DNA from: Nemopilema nomurai
Taxonomy: Eukaryota > Cnidaria > Scyphozoa > Rhizostomeae > Rhizostomatidae
Direction of reading: 5' to 3'
Length of the DNA stretch: 64,000 bases
NCBI GenBank assembly: GCA_003864495.1
Contig: ML133472.1
Span: 1,495,469 to 1,559,468 of the forward strand
Below are positions 23,054 through 40,259 of this stretch, one piece after another; within the stretch, counting starts at the first letter, position 1, and every line of letters starts with the position of its first letter. Position numbers and translations under genes: made by a program. Under the pieces are notes generated by a model. The model did not search any database and was not told where the DNA came from. It saw only the letters and a program-made list of their open reading frames with translations.

Positions 23054-25037
23054 TTACATTCTCAAAACATTCTTAGGGGAAAAGTCAATCTTTTTGTGTC
23101 TTAATGTTGCATTTAAACAAAGTGCTAGCACCTTTCTGGTATCTTGAGGTAGAATTATTCCATCATCCCAAAGTCTTGCTGTGCTGAAATAGGCAGAACT
23201 TTGGGCTTGCATGAATGTAAGGTCCTCGCCCATCTCTTTGGACTTAACCATGCTTGAATCCATCAGTGCAACTTTAGCTGCTGGCCAAAGGAACATGAAC
23301 CGTGGGCTCATTGCACGCCCACACATTGCATAGCTGTCCATTCCAAAACTATTACCAATAACAACAGTTATCTTTGGAACATTTGCGTTTGCTATAATAG
23401 ACATCATTTTTCCTTTTTCTTTCAAAAGAGTGGCTGCATCTTCTAAAGAGCAATTTGTTGGTTCAACAATATTTTGCAGAAAGACTATTGGTATATTTCT
23501 TTGGCAACACATTTCAACAAAATGTGTTCCTTTCAAACAAGCATTAGGCATCAAAGGGCCATTGTTTGCCACCACACCAACAAGCATGCCATGCACATGA
23601 GCAAATCCTGTCACCAATGTTGGGCCAAATGATGGTTTAAACTCCCTGAACCTGCTTCCATCCAATATTCTAGCCAAGATGCTATAAATTTGTAAGTCTG
23701 TCTTATCGTGAAAAGGCAAGGCAATGGCTCTAAGTTCCCCAGGGTCACAGATAGGCTCTTCATAAAACGGAGAATCACTGAGGTAAGATGGCATATTCAA
23801 TGATGCCATGATGTCTTTGCAGTCTTCAATGGCTGCTTCTTCAGACACTGCAAAATAGTCAGTACAGCCACTGACATTGCAATGGACAGTAGCACCACCA
23901 AGCTCCTCTGGGGTGACAATTTCTCCAGTTGCTGCTTGAACCAAGGGAGGTCCACCAAGAAACAAGGACCCAATCTTGTCAATAATGACAGTTTCGTCTG
24001 CCATGGTTGGTATGTATGCCGCACCAGCAGTACAAGAGCCACTGACAACACACACCTAAAACATGTTTGCAAATGATTGAAGGCACTGAGTCATGGAAAG
24101 CATATACCCAAATCACAAAAAATTGAAACAAACTTATCACATCAAAACAGACAACCTCCTTGTGAAGAACCACTATTTACGATGACTCAATGTATTTAAT
24201 GTCATAATATGCTTGGGTAAATAATAAATTTTACATTCTATCAATCACAGCTGTTAAGCCTATTGTTCTGGGGGAAATGAGGACAGTGATACAACATATG
24301 ATTCAACTTCTATGTCCACTGCTCCTGGGAGTAGAAAACTCTGTTTGAAGTTTTGATATCTTAAAAGATCTGTATTTTAAAATAACTTCAGTCAGAATTG
24401 GATCATATACCTGTGGAATACCAAGGGATGACATAATTGCTTCGTTGTAAAATGTCCTTCCTCCAGGAAGAAAAATTTCTGACTGCAATGGAAGAAAGGC
24501 ACCCCCTGAATCTACAAGATAAACACAGGGGAGGTTATTTTCCAGCGCAATTTCCTGTGCTCGTAACTGCTTCTTCACACCAATAGGATAAATGGTGCCT
24601 CCCTTTACGGTAGCATCATTTGCCGTAATGACACACAGTTGTCCGCTGATGGAGCCGATGCCCATAACACTTCCAGCGCCAGGCACATCACCATATTCCA
24701 GATTATGTCCCGCCAACGGTGCCAGTTCAAGAAAAGGATAGTCTTCATCGAGCAATTTAGACAGCCTTTCTCGCACTAGCATCTTCTTGTTAACATTTAT
24801 GTGACGCTCTATTGCCCTTTGTCCTCCGCCCTGCTTGCACTTCTCAATCTTTGCAAGGTACTCCGTCTCTAGGCTCTCATTTTCCTTTAGCTGAGCGAGG
24901 GTCTTTGTGCTTTTCAAATCAACAGACCCATCTATTGCTTTGAACTTTCTGTGATAGAACCTGCAATGCTTTGCGAGATTCCCTCTTTCTAATTGTCGTA
25001 TAAAACAAACCGGTCTATTCATAAGCCTTTGAGCCAT
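23054..25037 (-). CDS. MCCC2-like acyl-CoA carboxylase beta-type protein, probably mitochondrial, divergent
   Basis: Two exons, 25037-24411 and 24055-23054, are joined in phase 0 (LGIPQ|VCVVSG), giving 542 residues; human MCCC2 has 563. The N-terminus MAQRLMNRPVCFIRQLERG is basic and resembles a mitochondrial presequence. Family motifs kept include NDATVKGG, LPCVYLVDSGGAFLP, GRTFYNEAIMSS, LFLGGPPLV, KGTHFVEMCCQRNIP and the C-terminal ARLWDDGIILPQDTR. MCC beta carries the carboxyltransferase step on 3-methylcrotonyl-CoA in leucine breakdown. However, canonical TGFMVG is VEPTNC, GGSYGAG is GNSFGMD (about residues 443-449), and the following GGEQAA is DSSMVK with about 20 residues missing. It may therefore be a paralogue with altered or no carboxylation activity, so no symbol is given. 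The ATG at 25037 is 136 bp from the THUMPD1 ATG on the other strand. Confidence 0.88.
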
Positions 25038-25173
25038 TTGCAATAGAATTAGGCCGGCCACATTCAGGGAAACTGAAGGACAACCTCCCACCAGGAACCT
25101 TCAACATTCCATTGGCCTCTTTTTCAAAATAACAAATAGAAACGAGACTGGGCCTACTGCATGTTCCGAGAAA
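25038..25173. promoter_or_regulatory. Shared head-to-head promoter, MCCC2-like / THUMPD1
   Basis: Only 136 bp separate the two start codons, so both 5' UTRs and the core promoters must lie in or overlap this interval. No TATA box is obvious. This is inferred from gene layout; transcription start sites were not seen. Confidence 0.6.
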
Positions 25174-28100
25174 ATGTCTGGAAATGCTAAAAGTCTGAAA
25201 AGAAAAAGAAATAAAAAGTATTACTGTGGTCAAAATGCGAAAAAGGTTTGTTTTTAGCTCTATGTCATAGTGCTTTGTCACGTATGACAACCAAGTGGCA
25301 GTTCATTGTTTGATTGACTTGCAATCTTTGGAGACTGATTTCTCAGCCCCGTTTAAGATACTAAGCTGAAATGTAAGAACAAATTTCCATTGCCAATGCA
25401 AACAATTGTACAGACTTATTTAGAAATAGGGGGTAGTCAGAACATGTGGGTTGGTTGGTTTGGTATGGAATTACCCTTGCCATTTCATAAATAAAGAGAA
25501 GTTTAGCACACTGGTAAAAAGGACCTTGGGATGGGACAATTTTTTAAACAGAACGTTAAGTGCTAACAACTTTATCTGTGGCTAACTGTTTATCTATACA
25601 TGTGACCGGTCAAAACTATGAACTATTTCACAATTGATCTTTAGTGTTCACATCACCTTGAAAGTGAACTCAGAATCTAATTGGATCAAAAGACTGGCAT
25701 TGATTTGACAATTTTAAAGAATTTAAACAATTTTAAAGTCCCTTTAATTATCTTTCTACAGCTGTCAAGTAAACCTAAAATTTTATTATATACGCTAAAC
25801 AGAAATATGTTTGAAGTTTGGCTTGAAAACTTCCAGCCTGCAATGATCCTGCATGTGTTTCTAACATACAAAGTTACAAAAAAAAATGATGGCTTGATAG
25901 TTTCTTTGATAAATAAAATTTATTGCAAATAGATAATTGATTGCAAATTTACAGTTTAAAATGCATAATTTTGAATTCCCTGGTCTCTTAGAAGCAACAG
26001 GTTTTTTTGACTGGCATTAAATGCTAAATTGAACAAAAGACTGTCTTCAGTTGATTGTAATTTTCATCTAATAATCAAGTAATAATGCATAAAAGTCTTG
26101 AAATTAATGCAACTCAACAAATATGTAATTTACAAGTTTCTATAAACGATATGGTCTACCCATTCTACTCTTCTTTCAGAAAAAGATAGAAGATTTGACA
26201 CCTGGTATTCATGGATTTTTAATCACCTTCAATGAAAGACAGGGAGCACCAGTGGTGTCAGAAGCTTATGCGCTGTTGAATGAGGTATTTATATACTGGC
26301 ATGAAAACTTAAAATGGGGTATGTCAAGGATGCATTTGAAATCATTTTTAAAACTTTTCAACTTGACACTGTATTGATAGAAACAAGAATAACTTTACCA
26401 ATGTCAAGTGGCAACTGTGATAATTTCTAATTTCTTAGGCTTCTAAAACTTGATAATTTTTCTAGTATGCAGACTGCCTATATGGGCCAGAGAAAATTGA
26501 AGACTCCAACTCAAACTCAGATGATGAGGATCAAAGCATAGAGGATGCCATTAAAAAAGAAGTTTCTGAACTGAAAAGTCAGAAGTTAAAGGAAAGGAGA
26601 TTCAAAGCTGTGAAAGTAAAAGTTAAAAACTTGGTGTTTATAAAAACAAATTTAGAAAACCCAAACAAGCTCACTGAAGCCATCTTCACAGATCTAGAGA
26701 AGAAAAAGATATCAAAAACAAGGTAATTCAAGTATGTTATTAGTAACTAGTTGATTTTTTGGTATCAGGGACAAAAAGTAAAACACCCTAGAGCTTTAAC
26801 CTAGAAATCAATAAAAGTCTCATTGGTTGAGTTTTTTGTCCATCCTGCTGGTTCTCAGCAAAGATAGGGACTACCCACAAATTTGTCTTTGTTTTCTAAT
26901 AAAGTTTTTCTTGGCTATATGCAAAGAAGAAAAGTCAAACAATTTATTAATTAGGAAGTGTAAGTCTACTCAAAAGATTAAAGTCAGATTCACAAGTCCA
27001 TTGGACATCTATTCTTATTGTCAACCTTTGTCAAACTTCAGTTGACATATTATGTAGTCAGTTAGATAAAGTTTTTTCTGGCTTTAATCCCGTTTTTTAA
27101 TCTGACAATATTCTATTTTCCAATCCAACAATAGTGTGGTTAAATTGTCCAATAATTTTCTATATTAACAATATTGTCCAATAATTTTCTATATTTCAGA
27201 CGATGCATTAAATGTATGCCAATTTTAGCCACCTGTTATGCATCCCAAGACTCGATCAAAACTCAAACAGAGAAGTTATTTAGAAACTTTTTTGAACAAG
27301 GAAGGACAGAAGCCACAGTAAGTTTTGAAATAAATTAAATTATAAATAAAAAAAACCGGTTGGTTGCAGTCAAAGTGAAAAAGAGAGTAATATTAATAAT
27401 AATATTTATAATTAACAGAAGTTATTACCAAAAAAGAACTTTATCAGCCATTTTATCAGTTTTAACAGTCAAACAACCTGCAATGAAAGGTTTTATCACT
27501 TATCACTCTTTGTTTCTTTGTGAGTATAGCCCTTTCAAGCTACTTAGTTGCTCTTCAAAGAGAAAAAACAATGTTTGTGCATGCCACTCATTGCTCCTGC
27601 GCCATCATTAAGAAAAGATGCCAATGACCAATGATGGCCCACAAGCATTCACTTGCTGTTTCAAATGTGACAGATTATTATAGTCCTTGTAGGAGCCCTA
27701 TGGTTACTTTTAATTCTCAACCTTAAACTGTTTGCTAAAAGCTCAATATTTTATGTTCCAGTCATCATTTTAAACTATTCTTTGTAAGATATCCCCAAAA
27801 AAATTATGCGCATGGACTAAGGTTGTTTTTCAGGGCTTCTTAAAATATATAGATCACACAAGATAGTATTCCTTTATTACAAACTATATCAAGTGTCTTA
27901 GTACCAGGTTTTTATTTCAGTACTGCATTGTGTTCAAAGCAAGATGCAATAACACTGTCCAAAGAGATGGCGTTATTCAAGAAATAGGAAAGATTATTGA
28001 AGACCAAAACGAAGAATGGAGGGTGAATTACAATGATCCAGATTACACAATTGCTGTCCACATAATTGCTGTAAGCCATAATTTTTACCTTTAAAGCATA

Positions 28101-28513
28101 TTCTGTTGTACTCTTCATGTAAGGACAACTTTGTAACCATACTTAAGAGTCAGACAGTTCATTCCTTTTCTGCTTTGTAGAACATCTGTGCAATTGGGAT
28201 ATTGCCACATTTCAAAAGATTTCGAAATTACAATCTTCAATCATTTGGGTTGGAAGGAAAACTGAAGGAAACCGAGAAAAAGAATTTGCAAAGTTTAGCT
28301 GAAGTTCTTGAAGCTCAGACACAACATGACCAAAACAGCAAGATCGAAACTTTAGTAAAGGGAGCTAGCAACAAAGGAACTGAGAAAGATAATGAACAAG
28401 AAGAAAGCCTTTCAAATGAAAGTAAATTAGTGCAGAAAGATATGGATATTGAAGATGTTTCTTCAAAAGCAGGTTTAAGAGACATTCAGTGCAATGAAGA
28501 GGAACCAGTTTAA
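25174..28513 (+). CDS. THUMPD1: THUMP domain-containing protein 1 (tRNA ac4C acetylation adaptor)
   Basis: Six exons: 25174-25245, 26180-26284, 26466-26722, 27200-27317, 27921-28070 and 28181-28513, all with GT/AG borders and matching phase, giving 344 residues (human 353). The N-terminus is Lys/Arg-rich (KSLKRKRNKKYY), followed by TPGIHGFLITFNERQ, then YGPEK, an acidic stretch, and a THUMP domain across exons 4-6 (RCIKCMPILATCYAS, YCIVFKARCNN, YTIAVHIIANICAIGILP). The last 90 residues are charged and low in complexity. THUMPD1 and yeast Tan1 bind tRNA and guide NAT10/Kre33 to make N4-acetylcytidine at position 12 of Leu and Ser tRNAs. A poly(A) signal AATAAA is at about 28970. The start is the only in-frame ATG giving the basic N-terminus typical of the family. 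Confidence 0.93.
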
Positions 28514-30615
28514 AAAATATCAACTCTTGATGAAACTCCACAAGATTATTGTTTTGGATTAGGCCTCAATAGTTTGATCTGTGAACAAAGGGTGATGCAA
28601 TTTTAATTTAAGCTGTAGCCTCTCAATGAAAAAGAATCATATCAGCTATCATTCTTGTCAAAGAACATTTTATGATAAGCAATTTGTAATTTTTCTTTGA
28701 ATAATTGCAAACTTTTCACAGCAAAGCAACTAAACAACGAAAAATGAATTTGTGGTATGTAAGTCTTTAGGTATTCTAAAGTGATGTGACATCATTTGGT
28801 AATTCCTGGTAAATTAAAGCCAACAAGAGGACTGCCTAAAGTCAAGCACAACGAAGATTTCACAAATAGTTGTATATATGAATTTACAAATGTCAGCAAA
28901 AGAGAAACCAAATTAAATACTCCTGCTAGAATAACTTGATACATTAAAAATTATCCTTTTCCAAAACATAATAAAAAGATGTGATATAAAACCGTATAAA
29001 CAATGTTTAAAAACACCCATGTTTTGGGAAGTTTACAGTCTGAAAACTAAACTGCATGAAATATTGAAAAACTTTATAAAATTAATGCATGCGTCAATGA
29101 TGTCTGACTTCATGGTAACCACGTCCTGTGTTAATGGTTACATAATTAACTACCGTTCCTTTGCCAAAGACTAATAATGTTCTCTGAATTGGGATAACAT
29201 TTGACATGATGTTCAATGTTCGACTTTATGGCGTTATTAGCCATTAACTAAACAATTAGAGTCAATAGCAAAACAAAGCGACTATCTACAATTTTTAAAA
29301 GTTCCGTAGCAATGCTAGACAACACGAACACGCCTGCTAAATTGGCTTCAGACTGCACGTGAACTCCACGTGAACTCCACGTGAACATCACGCGATACAA
29401 ATTAAATAAGATTCACGTCGTGAATACTAACAGCACAGCAGAAAATCTGCTTCTTAAAAACAAAATTCACGAAATCATGATACCACGATAATTCCAACGA
29501 ATCACAAATCGAGACAAACCAAATCAAAACTTCATCTATGCCGCAACAATGCACGACTGAACGTTATAAATACGTCCACATCTCATAGGAACAAGCAGGC
29601 CGAATGTCACCCAGTGCCTAGACTTATTGCATCGCGATGTAAGTTCGTCGTTGAAATTAAGCTTCGAGCCAACGTAGTCAAAAGGCGAAATGCGATTCTA
29701 ATTGGTACCAAAAACAATTCAAAAGTCCACAACGACAAACAGACCTCGACAAGGCCACAGTACAGAAACACATTGATAGCTGATACCTTCGTTAAAACTA
29801 GAAGCGTGTGTGAGTTTTGGATGATCCCAAACTTATTCCATCGCGATACAAATGCGTCGTTGCCATGAGGGCTGACGAGTTGTAAAACGCGAAACACGGA
29901 CGCGCTTTAGGACTATTTCAAACCTAACGGAGCACTATGGGTGCCCTTCTCTATCACCCTCCTAAATGGGTTTGACAGTATATGTGGTCGAACAAAGGTG
30001 CAAGAGTCTAAAATATCCCACCACTCAAAGTTTGCTTTGAATTCACTGAGAAACGAAAACATCAAATAAAGGATACCATGGTATGTATTTTACAATAGGT
30101 GCCATAAGACTGAGGTCAGCAATGGACAAAATTATCAAAGATATGGCGAGATAGGTAGGTGCAGGACCAAACCGGACAAAAGATCGGGAATCACAATCTA
30201 AGACTATTTAAATAGAAACTATGCAAAGTAATACCAAAACAACAGTTAAAATCTCACTAAAAATCTGCTTGCAGCAGTAGACGTAAAAATGATGCAGCAT
30301 GACGTAAAAATTGAAAACATAATCTACTGACTCGTTTGCGTGAAATAACCTCCTTTCCATTTCTAGTCTTGGGTGGGATACCAAGCAAAGCGTGAACACT
30401 AGAACAACTGTCGACAGAACACTACAGACCCATTAGCCGAGGAGAGGGGCCACCATATAAAACCTAGGCTAAAAACATTCAACAGATCTTCTAGCGAATC
30501 TAGAGATGGGAATAACTTGCAAATGCGCTACGAATACTTACCTCGCATTCAAACAATATCGGATTGAGGCAGACAGGGGTCCAGAAGGTAGCCAGCCAGT
30601 TGGCAGCCATAGCCT
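28514..30615. other. THUMPD1 3' UTR and intergenic spacer
   Basis: The left 460 bp is the probable 3' UTR of THUMPD1. The remainder has no recognisable exon. A short tandem of CACGTGAACTC is at about 29357-29390, and a diverged direct repeat (ACTTATTGCATCGCGAT type) occurs near 29622 and 29828. The right part should hold the 3' UTR of the minus-strand CDK gene. Confidence 0.4.
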
Positions 30616-35919
<5,304 letters not shown>

Positions 35920-35931
35920 AATAGCATTCAA

Positions 35932-38520
35932 GAAGAAATCCCAACTATGGTGATGCTATCAGCTTTCAAACATTCCGAGCCAAACGGCCTACGCATAGAA
36001 CGTCGATTTTCTGGCACCTTCGTCGGCGTTTGTAGCATATCCAGGATAAAAATTACACTTTCTTGATTAACCAGAGCAACTGTTTATCTACAACAGATTA
36101 TTTATCATTCCCATTACAAATAATGTTGAGCACCGAGTAGAGAATTGTGTTTATTTATATGTAAATAGTCAGTTTGCCTCAATAATGAGTGGCATGTAGC
36201 CTGAGACATGCGAAAATAACTGCAGTATCTTACTCTACGATCATTGTAAAACACGGTTGGAGCGAAGTTGGTCTGTTCATCATCATAACCTTAGATGCCA
36301 GGACAGAAATTCTCGACAATCCCGGAAAGACGCTTGGCAAATCTGACCAGAGCCAGCACGTGTTTTTACGCTTGGCCACTTCCTCTTTTATTTTCCACGA
36401 CAGAGCGGAATCGATCTGATTGGCTCATTCGCGTTCCCCAAGTTCTTCTGTTGTGCCATTTGCATGGGGAACGTCCGGGAAAAATGACTCATTCTTTTGA
36501 AATTCGAAAGCTAGAGTGGCGCCTGGTGGATGCTGGGGCCTTTTTCACCCGCTTGAAGGCGGACTTCCTTCATTTGTGTCATTTTTCTATTGAAACTTTT
36601 CTAGCATATGACACTTGGCAGACGAAAGGTTTGTCATTTTCATGTCCGTCCAATCGAAATTTTTTTGTCATTAACTACAACATCCCCCGTTCTAGTCGTG
36701 CTCTCTTCTTTCCAACTTTCTTTCTTAAACTCTCCCCGGATTTTTTCAGTTCTCTTTTATCAATTCATTTTTGCAATGACATTCCCATAATGTTCCATAC
36801 TCTGAACAAAGGGTTTATTTGAAGACAGGGAGGCTTTTGTGTACATGCGAAGTTCTTTAGAAGCGGGCCTATCGCTTTGTCAGTTCCAGAGGATAAGCTT
36901 TTAATACATGAAAGGAGGGGAATGCCTTTTGTGGTGCTAGGGGATGTAGTGAAGGCTTTGATATAAAACTCGAGGAACAGTCCAGATAAATAGCATGTGA
37001 GAACTTGGCTTTCAAATGCAATCTTAGTTGAAAAGTGCTAGGGAATTTTGCAGCAGCAAAAACCAACGGTGGTTCTTGCAGCGTAGCAATCGAATGCCAT
37101 GTGATGTAAAAATGCTTTAGAAGAAAATTATTTGCGAAAAGACTCAAATGAAGCCTGCATGTCCTGTAGAACTACGTTTCTTCGTTTTCAAATGTTTATT
37201 GCTTCATATTAGCTAGAGCTAAATGAGAACGTTTGATGCTTTTGACTAAATGCACGAGAGATACTGTTAAAATATCGACTTTTTTATTCATTTCATGCTC
37301 AAGCATATAAAGCAAATGTTCATTTTAGATCTTCTTTGCATATGGTTCTATAATTACTAACATTTCACTTATGGACATGCTTCGAATTTCAAAAACGGTT
37401 TACTGGCAGTGCTTCTCTCTTCAATAAAGCTAACTTTGGGACGTTAGAGGGGGAGGTGTTATCGGCAAGGATGGGTTCAAAAGATTATTTATAAATCGAA
37501 AGGAATAAAAGTGGGTAAAAAGCAGTTGTATGGCCAGTTTGCGAGAGTGATGTCAGAGTCGATAGATGCAAAAGAAACGTGAAAGTGGCTAGGAAGAGAT
37601 CTGCTCTAAGGATACAAACAAGGAGTCTCTGTCGCGTGTAGCATAATTATTGGATATGCGAACAAACTTGGTTAAACAACGCATTGCCAAGTAAAAGAGG
37701 TCACTATTTTGTAGTAGGAACACCACTTTGTCAATGAGTGCATGAAGATGGCACAGAAAGATACATACGAAAGCGAGGGCGTTGAACACCAGTGTATTGG
37801 CATTTATGCAAGAAATACAAGCTAGAAAGGATAGAGGTGGTATGAATATTCCCCAAGGAGTGTCTTAAGGGGTTTTACAATTACCTTATATTGACGAGCT
37901 AACGTTGGATGCAAGCGTTTAATATGGCAATTCAATTGTGGCAAAGATACCCGACATAATTGTTTTAAATTACCCTGGGTGCCAGAGCCAAAAAATATTG
38001 TATTTTTCTGGAATGCATTGCGTTGCCACTGACGTAACTGTACCAGATGATTCTTTTCAGAAAATAGGTACATAGGCCACTAAATGGCTTTAAGTCTACA
38101 AACACACAACACGGAAAACGCCCCGGCTTGAGTGCTCCGACATATCCCTGCGAATGTGTATGCACTGACTTTTCAAGTGCTCCTTTTATAAGCAACTACT
38201 AACTATCTTCCTAAAATAGTGTTTTTATCACTAATGTCTTGTCAATAGTGTAATCGGTCGACCTCTTGTATCATCAATTGTCTGCGACGAGGTATCGATC
38301 ATGACATTAAAAACCATTTATGGGTTGTTTATCCAGTTCATTATGCTGCGTTTTTATCTCCGTAGAAATTTAACTGTCACTGACCCCCGGCTGGAAAGTC
38401 GATTTCCCTGCCCACCACCCAGGCACCGGGATACTTAGACGGGGGTGCTTAAAAGCATCCACCAGCACGACTACCGACTTCAACAAGGCAAATGCAGGTC
38501 AGAGTGGCATTGTTGGCCCA
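35932..38520. other. Intergenic region, no gene supported
   Basis: The largest open stretch is a 175-codon plus-strand ORF at 36295-36822, rich in Phe, Leu and Ser, with no domain I recognise and no supporting splice context. I regard it as probably noncoding. The left end should contain the CDK4/6 promoter. No repeat with clear termini was seen. Confidence 0.4.
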
Positions 38521-39441
38521 ATGGCACGACACGTGCGGACGGCCAGAGTGCTTCTCGGGGTCTCTCTTTGTCTCACTGCAATCATCGGGCTTCTGATCTA
38601 CGAAAGCTTTCAGTGCAACTTTGAAGATGGGCTCAAGCTTTATAGGCTTCCAGGCGGCAAGGTGGTAAAGAAGTTTGACCCTGGTCAAACAACAAAATCG
38701 TTCAGTGCTTTGTCGCCTAAATGTGAATACGAAATGGGGAAACTTGCGTGTCCTGACGTGCGCCATCTGGGAGAAACGTTATTGCGACAGACACAGTTGT
38801 CAACTGTAAGGATGCTAGCAGCATTTGATAAAATTTGCAGAAAGCATGGCATCAAATATTGGATGTGGAGGGGGGCCTTGTTAGGGACCGTCAGACACAA
38901 AGGCTTCATTCCGTGGGACAACGAATTAGACATTGGAATTATGAAATCAGATTACGACAAATTTCGCTTGTTTTCACACGAACTTCCTACTGATATATTT
39001 CTACAAAATGCTTCCAGCGACAAAGCGTTTGGAAGGCAAAAGCTCGCGAATCTTGCGAAACTCAGAGACCAGAACAGCTGCTTTGGTAGTTGCATCAGAT
39101 CTGGCTGTAAGTTTCACGATGGCTTGATGGTCGACATATTCAGGTTTGAGGACGATATTGACTTTCACGCTACCAAGTTGGATGTTTTTCCTTTGAAAGA
39201 AGCTGAATTCGAAGGCTTTTTGGTTTACATTCCAAACAATCACATGAAGATTTTGTCGCATCGCTTCGGCTCCAACTATTTGGAAATCCCCAAGGGGAAG
39301 AATAGATGTCCACCCGGACAAATCATAGGCCTTCCTTGGATTTCATGTCAGGAGCTTGGCAGCATGAATGCAACCGAAAAGAACCTCCATATTTACTCAA
39401 CAAGCATTTCAAAAGTGAAATCGATAGCATGGTATTTTTAG
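38521..39441 (+). CDS. LicD/fukutin-family type II membrane protein, single exon
   Basis: A 306-residue ORF. Residues about 8-27 (VLLGVSLCLTAIIGLLIYES) form one hydrophobic segment after a short basic N-terminus, a type II Golgi anchor. The LicD domain follows: FDKICRKHGIKYWMWRGALLG, TVRHKGFIPWDNELDIGI, then HDGLMVDIF. The LicD/fukutin family are nucleotidyl- or phosphosugar-transferase-like enzymes; fukutin and FKRP add ribitol-phosphate to glycans. The usual acidic cluster WDDDxD reads WDNELD here. No intron borders are needed within the ORF. AATAAA signals occur near 39697 and 39757. The exact substrate is unknown. Confidence 0.87.
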   Translation: MARHVRTARVLLGVSLCLTAIIGLLIYESFQCNFEDGLKLYRLPGGKVVKKFDPGQTTKSFSALSPKCEYEMGKLACPDVRHLGETLLRQTQLSTVRMLAAFDKICRKHGIKYWMWRGALLGTVRHKGFIPWDNELDIGIMKSDYDKFRLFSHELPTDIFLQNASSDKAFGRQKLANLAKLRDQNSCFGSCIRSGCKFHDGLMVDIFRFEDDIDFHATKLDVFPLKEAEFEGFLVYIPNNHMKILSHRFGSNYLEIPKGKNRCPPGQIIGLPWISCQELGSMNATEKNLHIYSTSISKVKSIAWYF

Positions 39442-40259
39442 GAATATTAAGGATATATATTTCAGCTTCTAAATCAGACTCACAGTTAAACCTTCTTAAT
39501 TTAAATTGTACGTGTTGGTTAATTAACCCGCTGTACTTTGTATTGTGGTTAAAAACAAGCAATAACGCATTACGACATTACATCAACATCAGCAAAGTTC
39601 GAATGGGACATACTGTTTTCGAATGACTGACCACCAGTGCGCATTCTTCGTGCTGGTTCGAACATTCTTTGCAGCGAAAACAGGTCGCGCTTCAACAATA
39701 AACGTTGCGTACCAAAGACCAGTAGCGTAAATTGTTAACCAAACGCTACACAACTCAATAAAGGTTATTGCGACTTGCATTGATGCAGATCATCAACAAT
39801 GTACCCCTTACTGAGGGATAACAACCTGTCTTGCATTGGTGCATTGTGCTAGGGCCTTCTTTACAGACCATCTGGTAAACCCTGTCACGCTGGCAACATG
39901 GACAGCTTTGTTTCGAAATGTGCTGCATTCACGTTTAGCAAGGGCTAAGTTCAGGGGTTAAAGGTTAAGTTTCATTTACAGGCCATGGCTCGGCAGAGAA
40001 TGAAGGGAAATCCTTCTCGTTAATAAGTTGTCATAAACAGTTTATTGTATTAAGTTACGAGCCTGAATAAGTTGTGATAATCTGGTTTGTCATTATGAAT
40101 AAAGAATATAATAGAACAGATTAAATAGAATAGAATAAAAAGAAAAACAAGAATTTCTTGGTCCTCAAAAAACATTTTTGCAAAAAATATCTTTATCATT
40201 TTAAAAAAATTCACATGAAACATCGACATAAACAAGACATAAACAAGAGATAACGACAC
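39442..40259. other. Convergent 3' spacer between the LicD gene and GTPBP10
   Basis: Holds the plus-strand poly(A) signals of the LicD-like gene (about 39697 and 39757) and, on the minus strand, a candidate GTPBP10 signal (TTTATT at 40041, that is AATAAA on the minus strand). Nothing else was recognised. Confidence 0.5.

Noticed and set aside
29607..29897. Overlapping ORFs of 84 and 96 codons on opposite strands
   Set aside because: No family similarity; openness is explained by a diverged internal direct repeat about 207 bp apart.
36295..36822. 175-codon plus-strand ORF
   Set aside because: Phe/Leu/Ser-rich composition, no recognisable domain and overlapping open frames; not enough to call a gene.
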